From assembly GCA_030951095.1 (NCBI GenBank), contig JAUZQI010000035.1:1-5774 (forward strand): a stretch of 5,774 nucleotides of DNA. The letters are read 5' to 3'. Of the stretch, positions 1 through 5,774 are shown one piece after another. Every line of letters starts with the position of its first letter. Positions within the stretch are counted from its first letter, which is position 1. The position numbers and the translations under genes were made by a program. Below the pieces are notes generated by a model, which ran no database searches, had not been told where the DNA came from, and saw nothing but the letters and a program-made list of their open reading frames with translations. This stretch comes from Mariprofundus sp. Lineage in GTDB: Bacteria > Pseudomonadota > Zetaproteobacteria > Mariprofundales > Mariprofundaceae.

Positions 1-146
1 ACCATGCCGCCGCCTTCGGGCGCGTCCTGGCCGGCGTGGAAGTACCGCTCGAAGACCGTCAGGCATTTGAATCCTATCTCGATGAACTCGGCTACCCTTA
101 CGTCAATGAAACGAATAACCCGGCTTATTCACTGTTCCTGAAATGA
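1..146 (+). CDS. ilvA: Threonine dehydratase (biosynthetic), C-terminal fragment
   Basis: Only the last 47 codons are visible; the reading frame enters from the left edge (first full codon at position 3) and ends at TGA 144-146. The peptide has the hallmarks of the end of the ACT-like regulatory domain of IlvA: an H-x4-GRVLAG strand, then a DELGYPYVNETNNPAYSLFL ending that matches my memory of the E. coli IlvA tail (ELGY...DETNNPAF..FL). The enzyme is a cytoplasmic PLP protein that converts threonine to 2-oxobutanoate and ammonia, the first step of isoleucine synthesis. This C-terminal domain is the part that senses isoleucine and valine in the family. The catalytic domain lies outside the window, so intactness cannot be judged. 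No Rho-independent terminator follows directly; the inverted repeat of the adjacent MITE-like element begins 7 bp after the stop. Confidence 0.9.
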   Translation, partial: HAAAFGRVLAGVEVPLEDRQAFESYLDELGYPYVNETNNPAYSLFLK

Positions 147-152
147 AACCGA

Positions 153-171
153 GGAGCCACTTGCAAAAGTC
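153..171 (+). repeat. Left terminal inverted repeat of the MITE-like element
   Basis: Nineteen bases that pair with 296-314 at 18 of 19 positions; the single mismatch is C160 against A307 (C versus T in the aligned repeats). The match stops abruptly outside position 153, as expected for an element boundary. Confidence 0.7.
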
Positions 172-224
172 GTAACCGACGATTTACTTCCCCACTCCGA
201 CGCACTACGAACTGGACTTTCGGA

Positions 225-255
225 GAATGGAACCACCATGCTCCTCATTCCATTC
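225..255. repeat. Internal 8-bp inverted repeat within the MITE-like element
   Basis: GAATGGAA (225-232) is perfectly complementary to TTCCATTC (248-255) across a 15-base loop. This is a possible small hairpin inside the element, on either strand. There is no following T-tract, so it does not look like an intrinsic terminator. Confidence 0.45.
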
Positions 256-295
256 CAAAAATTCACTCGAAGTAGGATTGCATCTCATCCACTCA

Positions 296-314
296 GACTT
301 TTGCAAATGGCTCC
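296..314 (-). repeat. Right terminal inverted repeat of the MITE-like element
   Basis: Reverse complement of the left repeat with one mismatch. It ends 47 bp before the stop codon of the convergent methyltransferase gene, so the element sits wholly in non-coding DNA. Confidence 0.7.
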
Positions 315-361
315 GAAGTAAGAGGATATTCACATTCATTCAGCCAATTATTCAGAAAAAT

Positions 362-1507
362 CTACACAGATAATACATGAATCCAGCGGCCGCCATGCTT
401 GATTTTAAAGCGCTTTTTTACCTTTAGACCAAGCGCATTTTCGCAGCCCTGATCCGGCACTATGACTGCCATGCGCCAACCTGAGAACTGCTGACTGAAG
501 ACCTCCCCAAGGCTCTTGTATAGCGATTTAACATCACCTTTGATCCGGTCGCCATAGGGGGGATTGCAAATAATCAATCCCGGGCCTGAAATATTCTCGG
601 GTACAGTCATCCTGCATATATCCAGTTGTTCAAATCTGATGATGCCCCCTGCTCCGGCCTGTGCAGCATTTTCTCTGGCCTGTTTAAGAATACCGGCATC
701 CAGTTCACTGGCAATAATGCATGTTGGACATAAAGACTGCATGGCAAGGGCTTTTTCTACGGCCCGATGCCAGCGTTTTTGTTTAAAGGACGGCCAATGC
801 AAAAATGAGAAAGTATGATCCAGTCCGGGTGCACGTTTTCCTGCCATCCAGGCTGCTTCAATGGCAAAAGTGCCGGAACCGCACATCGGGCTCAGTAATG
901 GTTCATCAACTCTCAGGTCCATCCAGCGTAAAATCGCAGCGGCAATCGTTTCGCGTACAGGAGCTTTGCCCGAATGCAGACGATAACCGCGTCGATCCAA
1001 GCGCTCTCCCGATGTATCCAGGCTAATCGTGCACTGATTGTTTTCTATACGCAGCAATATCTGTTGTTCGCCAGCCCTGTTATCAGTCCTGGTTTCGCCG
1101 GATATATTTTTTTGGGATGCCGTTATTAGAGATGCAGACCCGAGCCTGTCCCGAACCGCATCTGAAACTGCCAGTTGCGCCCGGCCGGAATGCATTAACT
1201 TTGAAGTCTTGCATGATGCCCGGACAGATACGGATACCTGTGAACCGATATAATGTTCCCATGCTACCTTCTTGCTTTTATTATACAGTTCGGGAAACGA
1301 CAGAGCCCGAAAAGAAGTAAGCCGGATAAGAACACGCGTCACGATCCGGCTGCGCAGGTTGATGCGAAATAACCCGTCCATCGTTGTCGTGAACGACACA
1401 CCGCCTTCTTCCACCTTCACATCATGCGCGGCCAGTTCACTCAACTCATCGCCGGCTATAGTCTCAAGACCCGGCACAACAACAGCATAACAAGAAAGAT
1501 TACCCAT
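362..1507 (-). CDS. THUMP-domain class I SAM-dependent RNA methyltransferase (RlmL/YpsC type)
   Basis: This 381-residue protein is predicted to be cytoplasmic and to methylate guanine N2 in 23S rRNA, as the RlmL family does. Its N-terminus (CYAVVVPGLETIAGDELSEL, 6-25) matches the opening of RlmL, followed by a THUMP-like region to about residue 165. The linker DRRGYRLHSGKAPVRETIAAA (171-191) is typical of the family. The Rossmann methyltransferase part carries the SAM-binding motif SPMCGSGT (206-213), an acidic E-L-D after motif II (268-270) and the catalytic NPPY (315-318). The length fits the stand-alone YpsC form. E. coli RlmL is about 700 residues because it is fused to RlmK; no RlmK domain is present here. 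The ATG at 1505-1507 is the first usable start, because an in-frame TAG lies nine codons upstream (1532-1534) with no ATG, GTG or TTG between. Its Shine-Dalgarno is poor: the only AGGA-like run is about 21 bases away. The family is confident; the exact modified base is inference. Confidence 0.88.
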   Translation of the reverse strand: MGNLSCYAVVVPGLETIAGDELSELAAHDVKVEEGGVSFTTTMDGLFRINLRSRIVTRVLIRLTSFRALSFPELYNKSKKVAWEHYIGSQVSVSVRASCKTSKLMHSGRAQLAVSDAVRDRLGSASLITASQKNISGETRTDNRAGEQQILLRIENNQCTISLDTSGERLDRRGYRLHSGKAPVRETIAAAILRWMDLRVDEPLLSPMCGSGTFAIEAAWMAGKRAPGLDHTFSFLHWPSFKQKRWHRAVEKALAMQSLCPTCIIASELDAGILKQARENAAQAGAGGIIRFEQLDICRMTVPENISGPGLIICNPPYGDRIKGDVKSLYKSLGEVFSQQFSGWRMAVIVPDQGCENALGLKVKKRFKIKHGGRWIHVLSV

Positions 1508-1530
1508 GCCGCAACCATAACGACAATTTT

Positions 1531-1544
1531 CCTACTGCCTACTG
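1531..1544. repeat. Tandem 7-bp repeat in the divergent intergenic region
   Basis: CCTACTG occurs twice, head to tail (1531-1537 and 1538-1544). Read on the minus strand it gives two CAGTAGG units in the leader of the methyltransferase gene, each with a Shine-Dalgarno-like AGG, but too far (over 20 bases) from the ATG to be an ordinary ribosome site. The second unit also supplies the in-frame TAG that bounds the ORF. It may be a simple small duplication. Confidence 0.5.
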
Positions 1545-1549
1545 TCAGC

Positions 1550-1576
1550 TTTGCTAGTGGAAGCAGCATTTGCTAG
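1550..1576. repeat. Pair of direct repeats TTTGCTAG, 19-bp period
   Basis: TTTGCTAG occurs at 1550-1557 and again at 1569-1576 with an 11-bp spacer, in the 136-bp region between two divergent genes. Two same-face half-sites about two helical turns apart would fit a transcription factor operator. The first copy also contains the candidate -35 hexamer for the rightward gene. No known regulator consensus was recognised. Confidence 0.35.
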
Positions 1577-1579
1577 ATT
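1551..1579 (+). promoter_or_regulatory. Candidate sigma70-type promoter for the flavoprotein gene
   Basis: TTGCTA (1551-1556) and TAGATT (1574-1579) are separated by 17 bp and each match four of six consensus positions. Transcription from here would give a leader of about 55-60 bases before the ATG at 1644. Another AT-rich -10-like word, AATAAT at 1600-1605, lacks a matching -35. The match is weak and could be chance. Confidence 0.25.
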
Positions 1580-1628
1580 CACCGCTTTTATAAGGCAACA
1601 ATAATTCCCCACCATGATTCGGGGGAGC

Positions 1629-1634
1629 TAAGGA
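1629..1634 (+). promoter_or_regulatory. Ribosome binding site of the flavoprotein gene
   Basis: TAAGGA ends 9 bases before the ATG at 1644, a normal spacing. An ATG at 1636 is closer to it but lies in another frame, so this site supports 1644 as the start. Confidence 0.65.
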
Positions 1635-1643
1635 AATGTATCC

Positions 1644-3044
1644 ATGTCATTGAATCTTCAACCCATGATGATTTCAGGAAAAGAAGTACTGCCATTGATT
1701 GAAGGTGGCAAGGGTGTAGCTATCTCCACCGGTGAAAGCTCCGGTTCCTGGGCAGCAGCCGGTGGCATCGGCACATTCTCCGCCGTGAATGCAGACAGTG
1801 TCGATGAAAACGGCGAGATTGTCCGCACGGTATATCATGGCAGGAGTCGCATGGAGCGCTTCGAGGAACTGGTTGCCCAGGGTATCAAAGGCGGTATTCA
1901 GCAGGCTCAGATTGCACACGAAATTTCAGGCGGTGAAGGCCGTTTGCATATGAATGTACTGTGGGAAATGGGCGGGGCCGAGCGTGTTCTCGAAGGCGTC
2001 ATGGAAGGTGCCAAAGGCCTGATTCACGGTATTACCTGTGGCGCTGGTATGCCTTTCCGACTGGCTCCATTGGCAGCCAAACATAACGTGCATTATTACC
2101 CTATCATCTCGTCAGCGCGGGCATTCCGGGCATTGTGGCTGCGCTCCTATCGCAAGCTTCCAGATTTTTTAGGCGGCGTGGTTTACGAAGATCCGTGGCT
2201 GGCGGGTGGCCATAACGGTCTGTCCAACTCTGAAAGTCCGGATAAACCTGAAGACCCGTATCCACGTGTGGCTGCACTGCGTAAAACCATGAATGAATTC
2301 GGTTTGCAGAACACGCCGATTGTAATGGCCGGCGGTGTCTGGTTTTTACGCGAATGGATCAACTGGCTCAATAGCCCGGAAATCGGTCCGATCACTTTCC
2401 AGTTTGGCACCCGTGCCTTGCTGACGCAGGAGAGCCCCATCTCCGATTTATGGAAACAGCGCCTGCTCACCCTGAAAGAGGGTGACATCAGCCTGAACCG
2501 GTTTTCACCAACCGGATTCTATTCATCGGCAGTGTATAATTCTTTCCTGCATGAGTTGTATGAACGTTCGGACCGGGAAATGGCGTTTGTCGATCATCCT
2601 GCCGGTGATCACTCCGAATTATTCACTTTCGGCGTACGCAACAAGGAGGTGTATCTGACCAAACACGATCTGAAACGCGCCCATAATTTTATCGAAGACG
2701 GTTTTAGCAAAGCACTTCCCACGCCTGATTCCACACTGATATTCGTCTCACCTGAAAAAGCCAAAGGAATTCGCCAGGATCAGCTGGACTGTATGGGCTG
2801 TTTATCACAATGTAAATTCAGCAACTGGGCGGCCAATGGACGCGGCACAACCGGCCATAAAGCCGATCCTCGCAGCTTCTGCATTCAAAAAACACTGCAA
2901 CAGATAGGCCATGGTGATGAACCGGATAACAACCTGATGTTTGCCGGCCATGCTGCTTACCGTTTTGCCGAAGACCCGTTTTATGCCGATGGCTTCATCC
3001 CGACGACAAAACAACTGATCGACCGCATATGCACTGGTGACTGA
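1644..3044 (+). CDS. Nitronate monooxygenase / 2-nitropropane dioxygenase-like flavoprotein with C-terminal cysteine cluster
   Basis: This 466-residue protein has the TIM-barrel pattern of FMN-dependent nitronate monooxygenase-like enzymes. Residues 19-46 (IEGGKGVAIS, then WAAAGGIGTFS) match the family's opening glycine-rich strand and the A-x-AGG-x-G element. GAGMP (133-137) follows a beta strand. AGGHNG (187-192) carries the histidine that is catalytic in classical members. MAGGV (228-232) and FGTRALLTQES (254-264) form the expected FMN phosphate-binding end. Family members oxidise alkyl nitronates, but many long homologues have no known substrate, so the true reaction is open. After the barrel comes an extension of roughly 150 residues, with C383-x2-C386-x3-C390 and C413, which could bind metal or an Fe-S cluster. 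No signal peptide or membrane segment is seen. The length exceeds the usual 320-360 residues. The stop overlaps the start of the next gene by 8 bp, implying a two-gene operon. Confidence 0.8.
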   Translation: MSLNLQPMMISGKEVLPLIEGGKGVAISTGESSGSWAAAGGIGTFSAVNADSVDENGEIVRTVYHGRSRMERFEELVAQGIKGGIQQAQIAHEISGGEGRLHMNVLWEMGGAERVLEGVMEGAKGLIHGITCGAGMPFRLAPLAAKHNVHYYPIISSARAFRALWLRSYRKLPDFLGGVVYEDPWLAGGHNGLSNSESPDKPEDPYPRVAALRKTMNEFGLQNTPIVMAGGVWFLREWINWLNSPEIGPITFQFGTRALLTQESPISDLWKQRLLTLKEGDISLNRFSPTGFYSSAVYNSFLHELYERSDREMAFVDHPAGDHSELFTFGVRNKEVYLTKHDLKRAHNFIEDGFSKALPTPDSTLIFVSPEKAKGIRQDQLDCMGCLSQCKFSNWAANGRGTTGHKADPRSFCIQKTLQQIGHGDEPDNNLMFAGHAAYRFAEDPFYADGFIPTTKQLIDRICTGD

Positions 3045-4689
3045 TAACAGAGGCAGCGAAAATAATCCACTGGCGCCGGGTAATGAATCAGAACAGCTCT
3101 CGCAACAACTGAATCCGGGCAAGGTTGAGTTGCCGGAAGATGATCTGATCGAGTCATTTAATGAGATTGAGCACAAACTGAAATATTTCAGCCCTGCTTC
3201 GTCTGCTGAAGATGCGAAGTCTCTTGCCAGAATCATGAAAAAATTAATCGGAAAACTGAACACCAATCCGCATATTCCGATAAATTTTCGTCTGAAAGTG
3301 CTGCGCTGTTTTGAGCGTGAACTGGATGTGTTTGATGTTGAAATGACAGCTGCTGTGCTCAATGCTCACAAGAATACTATCATGCAGGTAAAACAGGCAG
3401 CGAGTACTGACACCAATTATTTCCCTGTCCTGCTTAAGATGATTGGCAATGCCATCGAAATAACCATTAAACGTTTGCTGGCGAAACTGGAGCAGTACAA
3501 AACACCTTCGATTATCATCACGCGTCATTTTTTTGATCTGGCCCGGCTCGGTCTGGAAACATCTGCAGCCATGAGTGACGCCGCTCCATCGGAAACAGCA
3601 CGACTGAACAGACTGCTGTGTAATCATGAAATGCTGCGGAAACTCAATTTTTTCGGAAAGACGCAAAGCCTGCAAAAAATGATCTGGCAGGAGCTTCAAC
3701 ATCATATCTGCGTTTTGGAACCCCGCCTTTGTCGCCGTGGCGATACTCCCGGTGATATTCACAGCAGCAACCTGATGTTTATCAATATTAACAGGCCGAA
3801 TGATCCTGGTCGAATCATCGAGCAACTGCCGGAACCCATTGAATTCGACTGTATCATCATTCCGCTCGATAGGTTCATCGAACGCCTGAACAATGAGTTC
3901 AAGAAAGCAGAAACCATACTGTATAATCAACAGATGCAGACAACGGTGCTGCACACCGAAACAGTACTGGAGAATAGCTTGATCGGTTGCCGGGCAATTC
4001 TCGATGCCCTCAAAACTGAAAAACGCACACCCCGGCATACCCGGGCAGGCATCAGGGTTCAGCTTGTTATGGATACTTCAAAAGCCATCCTCAAAGCGTT
4101 CACCCCCACACAAAAAATAAACAAAAAAACACCGAACAAACCTGAATTATTCAATCAGACAAGGGCATGGAATGTGGTCGATTTCAACCAGTACGGTATC
4201 TGCCTGGAACGCATGCATGCTGAACCCATGGCCGAGTTGCCTGATAGTCTGGTGGGCCTGAACTGGTATTTTGGTGACGACAGTCTGGAACTCGAGTTCA
4301 TTCCCCGCAAAGACGGTATTGAGCGACATGCTCATGAAGCACCCGGACTGGGGTTTATTCGCTGGGCCAGGGAAAGCAGAAGTGGCGAGCAGCGTATCGG
4401 TATCGAATTCTTTGACTCAGACTACAAGCTGGCCAAAGCAGCTCTGGCGCGCGGCCAGCGGGAAATCAATCATCAACACGTCTTGCCCATACTGGTAAGG
4501 CCCGGCAAGTCACTGCACACAGTCATTTTTCCTGCCACCAGGATATACAAAGACATGACATTCATGATATCACAGGGCGATCAACACGCTCACTTCAAGG
4601 TCAGGGAAATTATTGCTGCCGGCCAGAATTACACCCAGTGTGAAATAGTCCGTGCCAGAACGTCGGAATCAGTTATACGCAAGGGCTGA
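3037..4689 (+). CDS. Protein with degenerate C-terminal PilZ-like region; function unknown
   Basis: This 550-residue protein was not recognised as a named gene. Residues 1-35 are polar and probably disordered. Residues about 36-345 are mostly helical and hydrophilic. Residues 359-370 form a Lys/Asn/Thr/Pro-rich linker (from QKINKKTP). The rest looks like a PilZ-type beta barrel: WNVVDFNQYGICL (378-390), LVGLNWYF, then GFIRWARESRSGEQRIGIEFF (439-459). The D-x4-G at 382-387 resembles the second PilZ c-di-GMP motif ([DN]-x-S-x2-G), but the serine is replaced and no RxxxR lies upstream, so ligand binding is doubtful. There is no signal peptide or membrane helix. The start is GTG at 3037-3039 inside the end of the flavoprotein gene, with no clear Shine-Dalgarno, so translation is probably coupled. 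No early in-frame ATG exists; the first internal Met is near residue 67. The stop lies within the convergent aminotransferase gene. The PilZ-like call is by remembered pattern, not by alignment. Confidence 0.6.
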   Translation: MTDNRGSENNPLAPGNESEQLSQQLNPGKVELPEDDLIESFNEIEHKLKYFSPASSAEDAKSLARIMKKLIGKLNTNPHIPINFRLKVLRCFERELDVFDVEMTAAVLNAHKNTIMQVKQAASTDTNYFPVLLKMIGNAIEITIKRLLAKLEQYKTPSIIITRHFFDLARLGLETSAAMSDAAPSETARLNRLLCNHEMLRKLNFFGKTQSLQKMIWQELQHHICVLEPRLCRRGDTPGDIHSSNLMFININRPNDPGRIIEQLPEPIEFDCIIIPLDRFIERLNNEFKKAETILYNQQMQTTVLHTETVLENSLIGCRAILDALKTEKRTPRHTRAGIRVQLVMDTSKAILKAFTPTQKINKKTPNKPELFNQTRAWNVVDFNQYGICLERMHAEPMAELPDSLVGLNWYFGDDSLELEFIPRKDGIERHAHEAPGLGFIRWARESRSGEQRIGIEFFDSDYKLAKAALARGQREINHQHVLPILVRPGKSLHTVIFPATRIYKDMTFMISQGDQHAHFKVREIIAAGQNYTQCEIVRARTSESVIRKG

Positions 4690-5774
4690 TCACCTGTTCC
4701 CAGCATGGCATAAAAGCATCCACATCAGTGTAAAAATGCGGAGACAAACGGATACCCCCTGCCCGGTTGGCGCACACAATACCGGCTTTCATCAGTCTCC
4801 GGTACAGATCGGCATGGCCCCTCGAATCAAGCTGACGATGCCGAAATGTAACAATGCCGGCATAACGATCGGGCAGAACAGGCGTAATTAATTCCAGGTC
4901 AGAATGTTCTTCCACCCATCCCATCAATGTTTCGGCTCCGGCCAATACCAGAGCCTCAACTTTTTCCATGCCGATATCTTCAAACAACGAGAGGCTGGCA
5001 TTCAGAGCATGAATGCCGAGCATGTTCGGACTACCCGGTTCAAATCGCCGTGCCGCCGCTGTCGCCACCCAGTCGCCGGCATCAAAATCTCCGGCTCGTT
5101 CCACCATGTGCCAGCCATATTGCACCAGCTTTAATTGTTCGCGTGCTTCGAGCCTGGAATAAAATACCGCCATACCTTCCGGCCCCAACATCCATTTATG
5201 CCCATCGGCCACCACGAAATCGGCATGGCAGGCTTCGACATCAAACTGCAATGCACCAAGACTCTGGATGGCATCGACACAGAACAGGATGCCATGATCA
5301 TGGCAAAACTGGCCCAGCCGATCCAGATCCATACGCAGGCCTGTGCCATACTGAACCGAACTGATGGTCAACAATCGTGTACGCTCGTCACAGCTCGACA
5401 GCAACGCTGCTTCAGGATCATCTCCCGACACATCAGCCTGCTTCAGTGCCACCCCTTTGCCTTGCAGCGATTCCCAGACAATTCGATTGGACGGGAATTC
5501 CTGATTGCTCGAAACGACATTATCGCCCGGCTGCCAGTCCAAACCGTATGCAATCAACGACAACGCTTCCGATGTATTTTTTACCAGTGCAATATCATCT
5601 GCTGATGTTGCCCCGATTAATCTTTTCAGACGACCACGCAATTCACGTTCCACTTTCATCCATCGTGGATAATCAGCAGCGCCCTGTCGCATATTTTCTT
5701 CCGCAAAGGCTTTCACCGCCTCGGCAGTACGTCTCGGCCATACGCCAACCGCAGCATGATTCAGATAAACCAGA
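4673..5774 (-). CDS. Class V PLP-dependent aminotransferase, 5' end outside window
   Basis: The frame stays open to the right edge. The GTG at 5714-5716 is internal: 19 more codons upstream read LVYLNHAAVGVWPRRTAEA, the usual first strand (YLNNAA) of this family, so only a few N-terminal codons are probably missing. Numbering from that GTG, VDAIQSLG (147-154) carries the aspartate that pairs with the PLP ring nitrogen. ADGHKWMLGPEG (170-181) carries the Schiff-base lysine, K174. VKNTSEAL (45-52) forms the phosphate-side loop. FEPGSPNMLGI (225-235) and GGIRLSPHFYTDVDAF (320-335) are also family features. The fold is that of SufS/CsdA-like enzymes, but the RxGxHC loop that carries the cysteine desulfurase nucleophile is absent. 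A desulfurase role is therefore unlikely, and an aminotransferase, lyase or epimerase-type reaction is more probable. The substrate is unknown. The 3' end overlaps the converging gene by 17 bp. Confidence 0.87.
   Translation of the reverse strand, partial: LVYLNHAAVGVWPRRTAEAVKAFAEENMRQGAADYPRWMKVERELRGRLKRLIGATSADDIALVKNTSEALSLIAYGLDWQPGDNVVSSNQEFPSNRIVWESLQGKGVALKQADVSGDDPEAALLSSCDERTRLLTISSVQYGTGLRMDLDRLGQFCHDHGILFCVDAIQSLGALQFDVEACHADFVVADGHKWMLGPEGMAVFYSRLEAREQLKLVQYGWHMVERAGDFDAGDWVATAAARRFEPGSPNMLGIHALNASLSLFEDIGMEKVEALVLAGAETLMGWVEEHSDLELITPVLPDRYAGIVTFRHRQLDSRGHADLYRRLMKAGIVCANRAGGIRLSPHFYTDVDAFMPCWEQVISPCV

Larger units (their letters stand above)
153..314. mobile_element. MITE-like non-coding element with 19-bp terminal inverted repeats
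   Basis: The segment is bounded by GGAGCCACTTGCAAAAGTC (153-171) and GACTTTTGCAAATGGCTCC (296-314). The second, reverse-complemented, matches the first at 18 of 19 positions. The 124-bp interior has no convincing ORF. GA lies directly outside both ends (151-152 and 315-316); CCGA occurs at 149-152 and again at 313-316, the latter overlapping the right repeat, so any target-site duplication is short and uncertain. Length, repeat structure and position between two convergent genes fit a miniature inverted-repeat transposable element mobilised in trans by a DDE transposase. I cannot assign the parent IS family. The alternative is a unique pair of inverted repeats serving as a bidirectional end-of-transcript structure for ilvA and the methyltransferase gene. 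Confidence 0.6.

Noticed and set aside
268..320. CGAAGTA repeated at 268-274 and 314-320
   Set aside because: Seven bases, one copy inside and one overlapping the edge of the MITE-like element; likely chance.
1606..1626. Possible hairpin TCCCC/GGGGA just before the flavoprotein ribosome site
   Set aside because: Only five base pairs around an 11-base loop with no T-tract; too weak to call a terminator or riboswitch.
2805..3362. 185-codon minus-strand frame spanning the junction of the flavoprotein and PilZ-like genes
   Set aside because: Serine- and phenylalanine-rich shadow translation with no motif or ribosome site; it covers conserved coding sequence on the other strand.
3244..4038. 264-codon open frame on the minus strand, antisense to the PilZ-like gene
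   Set aside because: Its translation has no family pattern and many scattered Cys, His and Gln residues typical of shadow frames; the plus-strand frame is longer and coupled to its neighbour.
4111..4130. A-rich run that could be a programmed frameshift site
   Set aside because: The zero frame continues intact through a lysine-rich linker into a patterned C-terminal domain, and no alternative-frame product or stimulatory structure is apparent.
5135..5605. 156-codon plus-strand frame opposite the aminotransferase gene
   Set aside because: The minus strand here encodes the PLP lysine and other family motifs; the plus-strand product resembles no family.
5714..5716. GTG as the start of the aminotransferase
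   Set aside because: The frame continues upstream to the window edge and encodes the expected YLNHAA strand, so this codon is an internal valine.

Overview
The window is ordinary, gene-dense bacterial chromosome of moderate GC content. It holds the end of one gene, three complete genes and the start-proximal and central body of a fifth. The protein types point to a proteobacterium, most likely gamma- or a related class: a proteobacterial-style biosynthetic threonine dehydratase tail, a THUMP-type rRNA methyltransferase, a long nitronate monooxygenase-like flavoprotein, and a PilZ-like protein of the kind common in beta/gamma-proteobacteria. This placement is inference from remembered protein families; nothing in the window fixes the genus. 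No rRNA, tRNA, CRISPR array, phage gene or transposase gene was seen.

Layout. Positions 1-146 (+) are the C-terminus of threonine dehydratase (ilvA). Positions 147-361 are non-coding and mostly filled by a 162-bp MITE-like element (153-314) with 19-bp terminal inverted repeats. It lies between the convergent ilvA and a THUMP-domain RNA methyltransferase gene (362-1507, -). A 136-bp divergent intergenic region (1508-1643) with short direct repeats and a weak promoter candidate separates that gene from a nitronate monooxygenase-like gene (1644-3044, +). The latter overlaps the next gene by 8 bp. That gene (3037-4689, +) has a GTG start and encodes a 550-residue protein with a degenerate PilZ-like C-terminal region. 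Its end overlaps by 17 bp, tail to tail, a class V PLP-dependent aminotransferase gene (4673 to beyond 5774, -), whose 5' end is outside the window.

How the genes relate. The only clear operon is the flavoprotein/PilZ-like pair, which looks translationally coupled. The other genes are housekeeping or metabolic functions (isoleucine biosynthesis, 23S rRNA modification, PLP chemistry) with no obvious shared pathway. The items most worth a second look are the MITE-like element, the C-terminal four-cysteine extension of the flavoprotein, and its coupling to a possible c-di-GMP-type receptor. I see no convincing evidence of a complete undescribed system.
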